In this document: positions 16,882 through 25,986 of the stretch, one piece after another | How positions within the stretch are numbered: position 1 is the stretch's first letter | Layout: every line of letters starts with the position of its first letter | Program-made: the position numbers and the translations under genes | Notes under the pieces: model-generated | Told to the model about the DNA's origin: nothing | The model's input: the letters and a program-made list of their open reading frames with translations, nothing else | Databases searched by the model: none | Assembly (NCBI GenBank): GCA_964348275.1 | Contig: CAYGBT010000002.1 | Coordinates: 1 to 64,000 of the forward strand | Source: CSP1-5 sp964348275 | Lineage (GTDB): Bacteria; Methylomirabilota; Methylomirabilia; Methylomirabilales; CSP1-5 | Length of the DNA stretch: 64,000 bases | Reading direction: 5' to 3'

Positions 16882-18078
16882 TTACGCGACGACGCCGGAT
16901 TCATGAAGGTGAGCGATCTCGGACTCTTCGAGGCCGAGCCACACGAGGACCTCGTCCGTATGCTGGCCCAAAAGAGGGGCCGAATGCCGGATCTCTCCGG
17001 GGGTAAGGGAGAGCTTTACCGGGAGGCCAATGTTTTTGATCTTCCCGGCCACCGGGTGATCCAGCTCCACCAGCATGCCCCTGTCCCGGACGTGTGGGTC
17101 CTCATAGACCTGAGCCATATTGTAGATGGGGCCGGCCGGCACCCCGGCGGTCTCCAAGAGTTCGAGCCACTCTCCCCTCTTTCGCTCAAGAAAGACCGGC
17201 TGGAGGATCGCGGCCAGCTCCCGGTAGTGCCTGACCCGATCGGCATTGGTCAAGAAACGGCGGTCCTGGGCGAGGTCCTGCCGCCCGAGGACCTTGCAGA
17301 GTTTCTCCCAGGTCGATTGATTTGCCGCGCCGATGCTGAGGGCCCCATCCTTTGTCTCGAAGACTTGGTAAGGCGCATTCAGTCGGTGGGCGGATCCCAT
17401 GGGCGGAGGAATCTCCCCGGTCGCAAAGTAGATGGAAGACTCCCAGAAGGTATAAGCGATGGCCCCCTCGAGGAGGGACGTGTCGACGTGCTGTCCCTCC
17501 CCGGTCTTGAGGCGGTGGACGTAGGCCGCCAAGATCCCATAGGCTGCATAGATCCCCGCATTGAGATCGGATATGGGCACCCCCACTTTCGCGGGGGGAC
17601 TGTTGGGGTGGCCGGTTATGCTGATGAGCCCACTCATCCCTTGGGCGACCAGGTCGAAACCCCCTCGACTCCGGTACGGGCCAGTCTGGCCGAACCCAGA
17701 GATGGAACAATAGATGATCGTGGGATTGATCTTTTGAATGGCTTCGTAGTGAAGATCGAGGCCTCCCATGGTGCCCGGCCGGAAATTTTCGACCAGGATG
17801 TCGCTCCGCCTGACGAGGCGCCGGAAGACTTCGCGCCCCTCTTCCGATTTGAGATTGACGACCATACTCCGTTTGTTCCTATTCACCGCCAGGAAGGCAG
17901 CTGACTCTCCCTGAATAAACGGAGGACCCATCGACCTCGAATCGTCCCCCCCCTGGGGTTTCTCGACCTTGATGACATCTGCCCCCATGTCGGCCAGGAG
18001 AAGAGTGCAAAACGGCCCCGCCATCACCTGGGTCGCATCGAGAACCACCACCCCTCCGAGCGGACTGCGTGCAGTCAT
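16882..18078 (-). CDS. CaiB/BaiF (family III) CoA-transferase
   Basis: 398 residues, normal for a family III CoA-transferase, which moves CoA between carboxylic acids through an aspartyl-CoA thioester. Evident motifs are VVVLDATQVMAGPFCTLLLA, GADVIKVEKPQGGDDSRSMG, NRNKRSMVVNLKSEEGR and SILVENFRPGTM, with the catalytic Asp expected in the region SDLNAGIYAAYGIL. Substrates cannot be read from sequence. It is 29 bp downstream of an enoyl-CoA hydratase gene on the same strand, so the two probably form an operon for acyl-CoA catabolism. Confidence 0.92.
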   Translation of the reverse strand: MTARSPLGGVVVLDATQVMAGPFCTLLLADMGADVIKVEKPQGGDDSRSMGPPFIQGESAAFLAVNRNKRSMVVNLKSEEGREVFRRLVRRSDILVENFRPGTMGGLDLHYEAIQKINPTIIYCSISGFGQTGPYRSRGGFDLVAQGMSGLISITGHPNSPPAKVGVPISDLNAGIYAAYGILAAYVHRLKTGEGQHVDTSLLEGAIAYTFWESSIYFATGEIPPPMGSAHRLNAPYQVFETKDGALSIGAANQSTWEKLCKVLGRQDLAQDRRFLTNADRVRHYRELAAILQPVFLERKRGEWLELLETAGVPAGPIYNMAQVYEDPHVRDRGMLVELDHPVAGKIKNIGLPVKLSLTPGEIRHSAPLLGQHTDEVLVWLGLEESEIAHLHESGVVA

Positions 18079-18107
18079 GTGGTTCCTCTGGGCTCAAGAC
18101 TTGTGGT

Positions 18108-18896
18108 TTATCGTCCCCGAAATTGTGGTTTCCGTTTCTCCAGAAAGGCCCGGCGGCCTTCCTGGAAGTCCTCCGTATCAAAGCAAGCAAAGGGGAGCTC
18201 GGCCTCTTCAGCGGTGAGACCATCAAGGCCGGGATTGCAAAGGACGGTCTCGAGGATCTGTTTGTGCCAGCGATGGCTCAGCGGCGCGTAGGCGGCGATC
18301 TCATCAGCAACCTGGGCCGTGTACTGTTCGATCTCCGCCAGCGGAACGAGGCGCGAGATCATACCGATTCGCAGTGCCTCCTCTGCCTCGACGATCCGAG
18401 CCGTGAGAACAATATCCATAGCTCGACCGGCTCCCACGAGGCGGACAAGCCGCGACATCTCCCAGTGCGGCATGACGATCCCCAACTTGGCGGTCGGCAT
18501 TCCGAACCGGCTGTTATCGGCAGCGATCCTGAGATCGGTCGCGATGGCGAGCTCGAGCCCTCCCCCGACACAAAAGCCCGCGACCATGGCGATTGTCGGT
18601 TTAGGAAGATTGGCGACGGCCTCAAAGGCCTCTTCCACTGCGGCGTGGTACTTGATGGCCATCGCGGAGTTCTTGCGTTGCTCCTCAAACTCGGCGATGT
18701 CGGCCCCGGCAGAGAAGGCCTGCGTCCCCGCTCCCCGAATCACCACCACCCGCACATCGGGGTCGGCCCCTACGTTCGCCATAAGCGCGGCGAGCTGCCT
18801 CCACATCTCGTAGGTGACCGCGTTCCGCTGCCCCGGTCGGTTAATGGTGACCGTGGCAACGCCGTTTTTGACGGCGAGCAACAGGTCCTCATTCAT
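18108..18896 (-). CDS. enoyl-CoA hydratase/isomerase family protein
   Basis: 262 residues of the crotonase superfamily. The oxyanion-hole segments are FSAGADIAEFEEQRKN and AGFCVGGGLELAIATDLRIA, and the Glu of the RLVGAGRAMDIVLTARIVEA region is in the usual place. It would hydrate or isomerise an acyl-CoA. Immediately upstream of the CoA-transferase gene. The exact substrate is unknown because the crotonase fold covers many reactions. Confidence 0.92.
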   Translation of the reverse strand: MNEDLLLAVKNGVATVTINRPGQRNAVTYEMWRQLAALMANVGADPDVRVVVIRGAGTQAFSAGADIAEFEEQRKNSAMAIKYHAAVEEAFEAVANLPKPTIAMVAGFCVGGGLELAIATDLRIAADNSRFGMPTAKLGIVMPHWEMSRLVRLVGAGRAMDIVLTARIVEAEEALRIGMISRLVPLAEIEQYTAQVADEIAAYAPLSHRWHKQILETVLCNPGLDGLTAEEAELPFACFDTEDFQEGRRAFLEKRKPQFRGR

Positions 18897-19109
18897 AACG
18901 TCCCCTCTTTTTGGAAGATTGCTCGAACGCTGATGTCTCTCGCGAATCGCTGGCGAGAGCTTTTATCTTTTCCCTTCGGTGCTGCTCCCATTGCCCCGTG
19001 ATACCACCGATTTTATCTATTGCTCTGAGCGACTCGACCTTACAAAATCGACGAGCCTCTGGCAAGCCGGATGACCGTGAGAGGGGCCGCGGGACCTGCC
19101 TCGCTCAGC

Positions 19110-19979
19110 TTAGATATCAGGTCCCTCTCCTAGCCGACGTTGGAGTGCCCGGGCCCGCCCATTCAAGATCGAGGCAGGCTTACTCGCCTCCAGTTCAAGA
19201 ACCACATCCAAAGCCACCGCGGCGGCCTTCCGGAATCGTGCCGCATGAAGGATGTCCGAAACCTTTGAGAGCCACAGGGCCGAGTAGAATAGCAGGTGAC
19301 TCCGATGGACCCTCCCCCGAAGACTAGTGCTCTCAATCGGCAGGATGAATTCCTGATCAATCGCCAGATAGAACCCTGCGAGGACGGCCGCGTACTCCTC
19401 GGCCTGCTCGATATTGGCCGCCTGACTAGGGAGGGGCACAATACCCTCTCGCAGAACCTGCAGACGGTCAAACCCACGTTGGACATAGTTCGGCAGATCG
19501 CGGAGGCCCGGGTAGGGGATGGAAACCGGTATATCGCGAGCCAAATCCTTGATGGTGCCGGTCTCTCCGGCCAGCCGGTCGGCCCACCGCCTAACCTGCT
19601 GCCGATACGTCTCGGCATAACTCTGCAGTGCGTCGATCAGTCCCTCTTCTTTCACCGGCACACGGGCTGGGCGGCTAAGCCGGGCTATCAGCGACGTGTA
19701 CGCATGAAAAAGGCGGACGTGGGCCACGGTCTCGCCCAGAGCAATAATGGTCCGGAGGACTTCCGCCTCCTCCGACTGCTTATCTGGCCCGCGATTGCGA
19801 CCAACCCCACGGAGGACTAGATACGCCCTTTCGAAGTCCAAGGCCGACAGCTTTTCGAGTCCCTCCTGATACCCTGGGACGTTTGCAGCCGCTGCCGGAC
19901 CGTCCTGGGCCCACGGGAGTTGCCACGCCAAAAGGACGACCATTACTGCCAGGCCCATCCACCGCCTTGGACGTTCCAC
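19110..19979 (-). CDS. secreted protein of unknown function
   Basis: 289 residues with an N-terminal hydrophobic signal (MGLAVMVVLLAWQLPWAQDG) and an all-helical mature part. I recognise no domain. The segment YQEGLEKLSALDFERAYLVLRG hints at a TPR-like helix pair. It lies between a MITE copy and the enoyl-CoA hydratase gene on the same strand, with a 213-bp gap after it that holds a CTCTCGC/GCGAGAG hairpin (18937-18959). No frame disruption is seen. Confidence 0.65.
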   Translation of the reverse strand: MERPRRWMGLAVMVVLLAWQLPWAQDGPAAAANVPGYQEGLEKLSALDFERAYLVLRGVGRNRGPDKQSEEAEVLRTIIALGETVAHVRLFHAYTSLIARLSRPARVPVKEEGLIDALQSYAETYRQQVRRWADRLAGETGTIKDLARDIPVSIPYPGLRDLPNYVQRGFDRLQVLREGIVPLPSQAANIEQAEEYAAVLAGFYLAIDQEFILPIESTSLRGRVHRSHLLFYSALWLSKVSDILHAARFRKAAAVALDVVLELEASKPASILNGRARALQRRLGEGPDI

Positions 19980-20025
19980 GACCTTCCCACCCCTCTCGTC
20001 GACTTCGGAATCCGATGCAGGCGCG

Positions 20026-20129
20026 CTAGTGCCGTTCCGACTACTTATCCAAACTTTCTCGCTTCACTTGTTTAGGATCCCGGCAAATAGGCCGTTCAAA
20101 TTCGGCTCATCAAGTCGGAACGGCGCTAG
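20026..20129 (-). mobile_element. MITE-like inverted-repeat element, copy B
   Basis: 104 bp bounded by CTAG on both sides, with ends TGCCGTTCCGACT and AGTCGGAACGGCG. Read on the minus strand it aligns with copy A over the terminal 25 bp (CGTTCCgACTTgATGAGCCGA) and the other end. Its minus-strand left end supplies the TAG stop codon of dctM (20126-20128), as copy A does for bshA. Confidence 0.78.
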
Positions 20130-21403
20130 TGGCCCATCAAAAGTCGTGGGAGAAAGAGACTCACCACCGGTACATAGGTTACCAGAATGAGAACCGCAAG
20201 CGCGAGGAAGATAAAATAGATGGTCATTTTCATGATCTCGGCCACCGAGACCCCCGCAATAGAACAGGTGGTGAGAAGGACCGAAGCCACCGGTGGGGTC
20301 TGCTGGCCGATGCCCAGGTTGATCGTCACGATGAGACCAAAATGGATGGGATCGATGCCGACCTGCCGCACCAGCGGCATGACGATCGGCACAATCATGA
20401 TAATGGCCGCCGCGCTGTGCAGGAACATTCCCGCAAACAGGAAAAAAATGTTCATGAGGATTAGGATGACCAGCCTGTTGTCGGTGTACGCCATGATCGC
20501 GGCAGCGATGCGTTGCGGGACCATCTCGGTGGTGAGAAACCAGCTCAGCAAGGCTGAGCCGGCGACGATGAGCATCACCACTGCCGTCTGGACGGCGGAA
20601 TCGATAAAGACCTTCGGCAGATCCGAGATCCGGAGCTGCCGGTGGATGCAGAACCCAATAAACAGCGTGGTGACCACCGCCACACCCGCAGCCTCGCTGG
20701 CGGTGAACACGCCCCCAAAGATGCCTACAATAATGACGACCGGAATCAACAAGGTCCAGGCCGCCGCCCTGAAGGCCTTCCAGACGTTTCCAAGGGAGAA
20801 GGCTTCTTCCACCGGCCAGTTTCGCCTTCGGGCGAAATAATAGGAGAGCGCCATCATGGAAAGACCCGAAATTACCCCGGGAATCACCCCGGCCATAAAC
20901 AGTCGAGCGATCGAGGTCTCAGCCATGACCGCGTAGATGATCATGGGGATGCTGGGCGGGATGATGATGGCCATCGTCGCCGCCGCGGAAGTGAGCGCGG
21001 CAGCGAAATTGAGAGGGTACCCCTTGTTCTTCATTGCCGGAATGAGAATCGTGCCCAGGGCCGCCACATCGGCCACCGCCGACCCGGAGATCTCGGCGAA
21101 GAACATCGATGCGACAACGGTGACCATGGCCAGCCCCCCCCGGATAAAGCCAACGAGGGCACTCGCGAGGTTGATGAGCCGGTGCGAGATGCCGGCATAA
21201 TTCATGAGATTGCCGGTGAGGACAAAGAGGGGGATGGCGATCAAGGGGAAGTTATCGGCGCCATGAAACATCCGCAGGGGAACCGTCAGCAGATCAAAGC
21301 CGCGCACCAGCATGGCGGCCATGGCCGTGAGGACCAGTGCAAATCCAATCGGAACATTCAGGATAACGAAGAGGATAACCAGAACAAGAACCAGGTATTC
21401 CAT
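20126..21403 (-). CDS. dctM: TRAP transporter large permease DctM
   Basis: 425 residues of very hydrophobic sequence with about 12 membrane helices, typical of DctM. Family segments include GFALVLTAMAAMLVRG, FPLIAIPLFVLTGNLMNYAG and NLGIGQQTPPVASVLLTTC near the C-terminus. It forms the sodium- or proton-coupled permease with DctQ and takes substrate from DctP. It starts 9 bp after dctQ. The last codon and stop are shared with a MITE-like element, so the C-terminus may have been altered slightly by insertion. Confidence 0.95.
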   Translation of the reverse strand: MEYLVLVLVILFVILNVPIGFALVLTAMAAMLVRGFDLLTVPLRMFHGADNFPLIAIPLFVLTGNLMNYAGISHRLINLASALVGFIRGGLAMVTVVASMFFAEISGSAVADVAALGTILIPAMKNKGYPLNFAAALTSAAATMAIIIPPSIPMIIYAVMAETSIARLFMAGVIPGVISGLSMMALSYYFARRRNWPVEEAFSLGNVWKAFRAAAWTLLIPVVIIVGIFGGVFTASEAAGVAVVTTLFIGFCIHRQLRISDLPKVFIDSAVQTAVVMLIVAGSALLSWFLTTEMVPQRIAAAIMAYTDNRLVILILMNIFFLFAGMFLHSAAAIIMIVPIVMPLVRQVGIDPIHFGLIVTINLGIGQQTPPVASVLLTTCSIAGVSVAEIMKMTIYFIFLALAVLILVTYVPVVSLFLPRLLMGH

Positions 21404-21412
21404 CGCCCGCTC

Positions 21413-21886
21413 TCAACCACCCTTGCCCGGTCTGATGGTCTCCACGATTTGGACCAGGCAGATGATCAGCATCATGAGGCCACTCAGGGGTAGGACGACA
21501 TGGATGAACCCGATGGGAATGGGCAGGGTGATGGCCATCTCTCCTGCCAGCTCGAAGGTCAGACGCCAACCGTAGACGATGAGGACTACCTGGAAAACGA
21601 TAATGAGGAGGTAGACGAGCAGGGTCGTCGCCCGTTGCCAGACCGGTGGCAGGGCCTCCACCACTGTCTCAAATCCGATGTGCCGCCGCTGATGCAAGGC
21701 GACCACGCTCCCGAGAAAGGTGACCCAGACCAGCATGTACCCGGCAAATTCGTCATACCACGTAATCGGTGACAGAAAGACGTAGCGAAAGACGACCTCC
21801 GAAAAGACCAGGAGGGTCATGGCACCCATCAGAAGAATTAACAGGCCCTCGATCCCCCGGATGGCCCAGCCATAGACCTTCCCCAT
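21413..21886 (-). CDS. dctQ: TRAP transporter small permease DctQ
   Basis: 157 residues with four membrane helices and the DctQ motif ITWYDEFAGYMLVWVTFLGS. It is the small membrane subunit that pairs with DctM. The downstream dctM gene is 9 bp away. A hairpin lies upstream, between it and dctP. Confidence 0.93.
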   Translation of the reverse strand: MGKVYGWAIRGIEGLLILLMGAMTLLVFSEVVFRYVFLSPITWYDEFAGYMLVWVTFLGSVVALHQRRHIGFETVVEALPPVWQRATTLLVYLLIIVFQVVLIVYGWRLTFELAGEMAITLPIPIGFIHVVLPLSGLMMLIICLVQIVETIRPGKGG

Positions 21887-21916
21887 GATGTGCAGTTCCC
21901 CCAGATAAAACGGGGA

Positions 21917-21941
21917 GCGGGAGCATACCCCTTTCTCCCGC
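21917..21941 (-). terminator. dctP-dctQ intercistronic hairpin
   Basis: GCGGGAG (21917-21923) pairs with CTCCCGC (21935-21941). A stem-loop here is common in TRAP operons and would keep the binding protein more abundant than the permease by partial termination or mRNA protection. Confidence 0.5.
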
Positions 21942-21970
21942 CCCCCTGCCGTCAGGCGGTCACTGACTGG

Positions 21971-22987
21971 CTACTTCTTCGCCTTCAAGATCTCATCCAG
22001 GATAAACTTTCCATCCGCGCCGAACTTTTTGGGATACTGATCGTACAGGGACTGAGAGGCTTTTTCGAACGAGCCTCTATCGATCTCGTTGACCTTGATC
22101 TTCCCTTCCAGTCTCTTGAACAGCTCCTCATCCAGCTCGGCCCCCTTGTTCCGGGCATACCGTCCGGCTTCATGGGCGGCATTCACGAGCACATACTGGA
22201 TGTCCCGAGGCAGGCCCTCGAACCATTTCTTGTTTCCAATGAGATACGCCGGGGTGTAGACATGGTTCGAGATGGAGAGATACTTCTGCACCTCGTGAAA
22301 ATTCGCCGATACGATCTGGGCATAGGGGTTCTCCTGGCCGTCGATGACCCCCTGCTGCAAGGCCGAGTAGACCTCCTTGAAGCTCATCGAGGTCGGGCTG
22401 GCGCCCAGCGTGCGGAACAGCTCCATCCGCGCCGGGCTCTTCGGTGTACGGAGCTTGATGCCTTTGAGATCGGCCGGGGTCCGAATAGGCCGGATGTTAT
22501 TCGTGATCTTCCGAAAGCCGTTCTCCCAGTACCCGAGGATCACGTATCCCTTTTTCTCCAAGTGCGTGGCAAGACGATCCCCAACCCGTCCCTCCAGAAC
22601 TCGTTCGACGTGAGCGCGGTCCTTGAAGAGGAACGGCAGCTCCTGAAAGCCGAAGATGGGAGCGGTAGCGGGAAGGACAGTGGAGGGGGCCACCAGATGG
22701 GGACTTCCGCTCCCCAGGCGAACGGCCTCCATCATCTCCTTATCCTTGCCCAACTGGCTCGAGTGGAACTCCTGGACATCAACCAGACCGTTCGTCCGCG
22801 CCTCGACCAGCTTCTCGAAGTACTGAGCGGTGAAATTAAAGAGCGACTTGGGAAACCCCACGTGGCCCAGCTTGATGACGATCTTTTTCTCTGCGGCTCC
22901 TGCCGCCCCTGGGTCCAACGCCAGTGATACAAGGAATACTATCCCAATGGAGAACGCTACTGCCGATTTGCACATGATCTTTCTCAT
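21971..22987 (-). CDS. dctP: TRAP transporter substrate-binding protein DctP
   Basis: 338 residues with a signal peptide (cleavage near AGAAEKK). The DctP fold shows IKLRTPKSPARMELFRTLGA, where the conserved Arg normally binds the substrate carboxylate, and SALQQGVIDGQENPYAQIVS. It binds an organic acid in the periplasm and delivers it to DctQM. Its own promoter region (22988-23090) carries a TGTATAC sequence shared with the gntR operator, consistent with control by the neighbouring regulator. Confidence 0.95.
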   Translation of the reverse strand: MRKIMCKSAVAFSIGIVFLVSLALDPGAAGAAEKKIVIKLGHVGFPKSLFNFTAQYFEKLVEARTNGLVDVQEFHSSQLGKDKEMMEAVRLGSGSPHLVAPSTVLPATAPIFGFQELPFLFKDRAHVERVLEGRVGDRLATHLEKKGYVILGYWENGFRKITNNIRPIRTPADLKGIKLRTPKSPARMELFRTLGASPTSMSFKEVYSALQQGVIDGQENPYAQIVSANFHEVQKYLSISNHVYTPAYLIGNKKWFEGLPRDIQYVLVNAAHEAGRYARNKGAELDEELFKRLEGKIKVNEIDRGSFEKASQSLYDQYPKKFGADGKFILDEILKAKK

Positions 22988-23065
22988 GACCTTCTCTCCT
23001 TCTTACAACCCCACTACCTTACAACGAAGCAACACTCTTCCGGATCCCGCCTGAAACCATTATCC

Positions 23066-23072
23066 TGTATAC
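23066..23072 (-). promoter_or_regulatory. candidate GntR half-site upstream of dctP
   Basis: TGTATAC followed by CC, between the FAD dehydrogenase gene and dctP. The same core forms the palindrome before gntR at 29360-29381. Only one arm is clear, so the call is tentative. Confidence 0.4.
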
Positions 23073-23090
23073 CCTATCCACCACCTCCTC

Positions 23091-25982
23091 TCATGAAGAG
23101 ACAACTGCTTCCGCCAACACCTGGGCGGGGTGTTTCGCCCGGCGCCCGGTCCCGTGGAGAATCTGTTGTCGGCAGGAGACGCCCGGCGCAACGATTTCCG
23201 TGTGGGGCCCAACCTTCTCGACCGCCGGAAAGAGGCGCTGCTGACCGATTGCCACTGAGAGGTCATAATGCTCCCTCTCAAAGCCAAACGAGCCTGCCAT
23301 CCCGCAGCAGCCTGCATCGACTTCTCGTACAGTGAGGCCTGGGACCAGGCGGAGGGCCTCGATTGTCGGGCGGATGCCGACCAATGCCTTCTGATGACAG
23401 TGGCCGTGGAGGAGAACCTGACGTTCGGCACTCCGAAAGGCCCCCTGGTCGTGCTGCCCGTGGCGGTCGAGAAGGAACTCTTCCAGGAGAAAGCTCTGGC
23501 GTGCTACCGCTTCAACCTCGGGACCCTCCATCAAGTCACGGCAATCGTCCCGGAGCGCCAAGAGACAACTGGGCTCGCATCCCACGATGGGGACACCAGC
23601 CGCCGCGTAGTGATACAACTGATCGACCGTCTCCCTGGCGCGCTTGGCCGCCTCTTTCAGGAGCCCCTTGGAAATGAAGGTTCGCCCGCAGCACCCCGCA
23701 TCAGCCAGGATCACCTGATAACCCAACGCCTCGAGAAGTTTGGTTGCCGCGATCCCAACCTCGGGATAGTGATAGGTCATGAAGGTATCGGGGAATAGTG
23801 CAACCTCCCCTTTGGGACCTGGCGGTGAGCCGCCCCGCATTTCAAACCATTGGGTGAAACTCGGAGAAGCGAACGGAGGCAGCGGGCGCCGTTGCTCGAT
23901 ACCCAACAGTTGATGGAGCAGCCATCGGGCACCGGGGATGGCCGATGCCCAGTTCGATAAGGGTGCCAATCGACTCCCCCATTGACCTATAATCGCGGCG
24001 TACGCAAAGAGCCGCGCCCGAAGTGGGATGCCCCTTTTATCGTAGTACCGGGCAAGGAACTCCGCCTTGAGCTTGGCCATATCCACGTTCGTGGGGCACT
24101 CGCCCTTGCACGCCTTACACTCGAGACACAGATCTAACGCCCCGTAAAGCTCTGGCCCAGTCAGGGCCTCGAGAGAAAGCTCCCTCGAAAGCGTCGCCCG
24201 TAAGAGGTTAGCGCGCCCACGGGTCGAGTGCTCCTCCTCTCGAGTGACCATGTAGGAGGGACACATGGTTCCGTCCATCTTCCGGCAGTTCCCCACCCCC
24301 GTGCATTGCTCGACGGCTGCAGCAAAACCCGCTTCTTCAGGGAACCGGTGATGCGTCTCCACGGCAGCCGCGCGATACCACGCCCCGTAGCGGAGCTGCC
24401 CGTTCACCGGGGGGGGATCGTCGCTCACGATCTTGCCGGGATTGAGTATTCCCTTCGGGTCCAGGAGAGCTTTTACTTCGTGGAAGGCCTTTTCGAGCTC
24501 CCCGTACTGCTCCCCGATGTAACTAGTCCGCGCCAGCCCGTCCCCATGTTCCGCGCTGATGGTCCCGTTGAGATCCCAGACGATCTCGTGGGCCTCCTCG
24601 GCCATGGCCCGAATCATTGAAATGTCCCCCGGGTCCTTTGGGTCGAGCAGGGGCAGGATGTGAAGGTTACCATCCCCGGCGTGCCCATAGATGCCGGCCG
24701 TCACCTCATACCGTTTCAGGAGCTGTCGCATCCTTCCGATGAAGTCAGGGAGACGGTCGGGATGGACGGCAGCATCCTCGATGAAGGCGAGCGGCCTGCG
24801 GGGGCCCTTCATCTTGTTGATGACCCCCCCTGCCACCTTCCGGATGGCAACGATCTTGGCCTGATCATCAGGGGAGGTGGCGATGAGCATCCCGGTGGCA
24901 AGACGGCCTTCTTCCACCAGACGTTTCCGCGTCTCCTCCATCGCAGCCTCGATGTCCTCGGCGTGCTCCCCCTCATGCTCGAGGATCAGGATCGCCTCCA
25001 CCCCGTCCGGGAGATAAGGGCGTAGCGCGGGATCTGCCTGGCGGCTGAGATCGAGGAGCTGCCGCTCCAGGATCTCGACCATGCTCGGTTGAAGCTCCCG
25101 GAGGACCGCCACGGCCTCCCCCATCTTCTCCAAAGAGTCGAAGCTCAGCAGGGCGATGGTCCGATGCCGGGGATGATCCAGGATCCGGAAAGTTGCCTCG
25201 GTGAATATCCCTAACGTCCCCTCCGAGCCGATGAAAAGCTGCCCCAGGTCCATGATCCCGTCTTGGCTCAGACGCCAGAGGTTGTACCCGCAGTTGTTAT
25301 TGGTCACCTCCGGGGCTTTTTCCTTCAACTGGTCCCCGAAGCGCCCCAGAATATCGAGGAGGCCGCGATAGATTGGACCCTGCACTTGGTCCTGAAAGAG
25401 GGATGAAAGCCGGTGACTTTTCCGATCCACGGGGTCGGTCTGGATGAGGGCGCCGTTTGCGAGGACCACCACCAGGGAATTAAGGTAATCTCTGGTGGTG
25501 CCGTACTTGACTGAATGCGCCCCCTTACTGTTGGTGGCCAGCATCCCCCCCAGAGCGCAGACATCTCCGCTCGACGGATCGGGAGGAAAATACTTATTGT
25601 GCTCCTTGAGCACCTTCGTGAGAGAGGTCAGCGTGCACCCGGGCTCGACCCGAACCCAGCCTTCGTTGGGATCGAGCTCGAGGACCCGGTGCATGTAGCG
25701 GGTAAAATCCAGGACGATGCCTGCTCCAAGCTCCTGACCGCACCGACTGGAGCCGCCCCCGCGCGCGATCAGGGGAATACCCCGATCGGCTGCGTAGCGC
25801 ACGGTGGCGATCACATCCTCGCGACTCTTCGGAAAGACCACACCGAGCGGTTTGATGCGATACATGCAGGCCCCAGTGCTGTAAAGCACACGGGTCACCT
25901 CGTCGAACCGCGCGTCTCCCGAGACGAGAGCCTGAAGATCAGCGCCAATGGTTTTGACCTGTGCGACCACGGCGTCTACCAT
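23091..25982 (-). CDS. FAD-linked dehydrogenase fused to Fe-S/CCG oxidoreductase (D-2-hydroxyacid type)
   Basis: 963 residues. The N-terminal half is a VAO/GlcD-type FAD-binding domain (about 40-215, with IARGGGSSRCGQELGAGIVLDF) and FAD-oxidase C domain (about 240-520, with YGHAGDGNLHILPLLDPKDP and SAEHGDGLARTSY). The C-terminal half has two ferredoxin-type Cys groups (CTGVGNCRKMDGTMCPSYM, CLECKACKGECPTNVDMAK) and CCG domains (CCGRTFISKG, GHCHQKAL, CCGMAGSFGFE) as in GlcF/LldE. Such fusions oxidise a 2-hydroxyacid (lactate, glycolate or similar) to the 2-oxoacid. It sits directly after the 2-oxoacid:ferredoxin oxidoreductase genes (5 bp gap) and before TRAP genes, suggesting the oxoacid is passed on. 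Confidence 0.93.
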   Translation of the reverse strand: MVDAVVAQVKTIGADLQALVSGDARFDEVTRVLYSTGACMYRIKPLGVVFPKSREDVIATVRYAADRGIPLIARGGGSSRCGQELGAGIVLDFTRYMHRVLELDPNEGWVRVEPGCTLTSLTKVLKEHNKYFPPDPSSGDVCALGGMLATNSKGAHSVKYGTTRDYLNSLVVVLANGALIQTDPVDRKSHRLSSLFQDQVQGPIYRGLLDILGRFGDQLKEKAPEVTNNNCGYNLWRLSQDGIMDLGQLFIGSEGTLGIFTEATFRILDHPRHRTIALLSFDSLEKMGEAVAVLRELQPSMVEILERQLLDLSRQADPALRPYLPDGVEAILILEHEGEHAEDIEAAMEETRKRLVEEGRLATGMLIATSPDDQAKIVAIRKVAGGVINKMKGPRRPLAFIEDAAVHPDRLPDFIGRMRQLLKRYEVTAGIYGHAGDGNLHILPLLDPKDPGDISMIRAMAEEAHEIVWDLNGTISAEHGDGLARTSYIGEQYGELEKAFHEVKALLDPKGILNPGKIVSDDPPPVNGQLRYGAWYRAAAVETHHRFPEEAGFAAAVEQCTGVGNCRKMDGTMCPSYMVTREEEHSTRGRANLLRATLSRELSLEALTGPELYGALDLCLECKACKGECPTNVDMAKLKAEFLARYYDKRGIPLRARLFAYAAIIGQWGSRLAPLSNWASAIPGARWLLHQLLGIEQRRPLPPFASPSFTQWFEMRGGSPPGPKGEVALFPDTFMTYHYPEVGIAATKLLEALGYQVILADAGCCGRTFISKGLLKEAAKRARETVDQLYHYAAAGVPIVGCEPSCLLALRDDCRDLMEGPEVEAVARQSFLLEEFLLDRHGQHDQGAFRSAERQVLLHGHCHQKALVGIRPTIEALRLVPGLTVREVDAGCCGMAGSFGFEREHYDLSVAIGQQRLFPAVEKVGPHTEIVAPGVSCRQQILHGTGRRAKHPAQVLAEAVVSS

Positions 25983-25986
25983 GAAT

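Noticed and set aside
16903..17904. 333-codon plus-strand open frame
   Set aside because: Antisense to the well-supported CoA-transferase gene; a shadow frame of GC-rich coding sequence, like those at 15715-16818 and 20642-21493.
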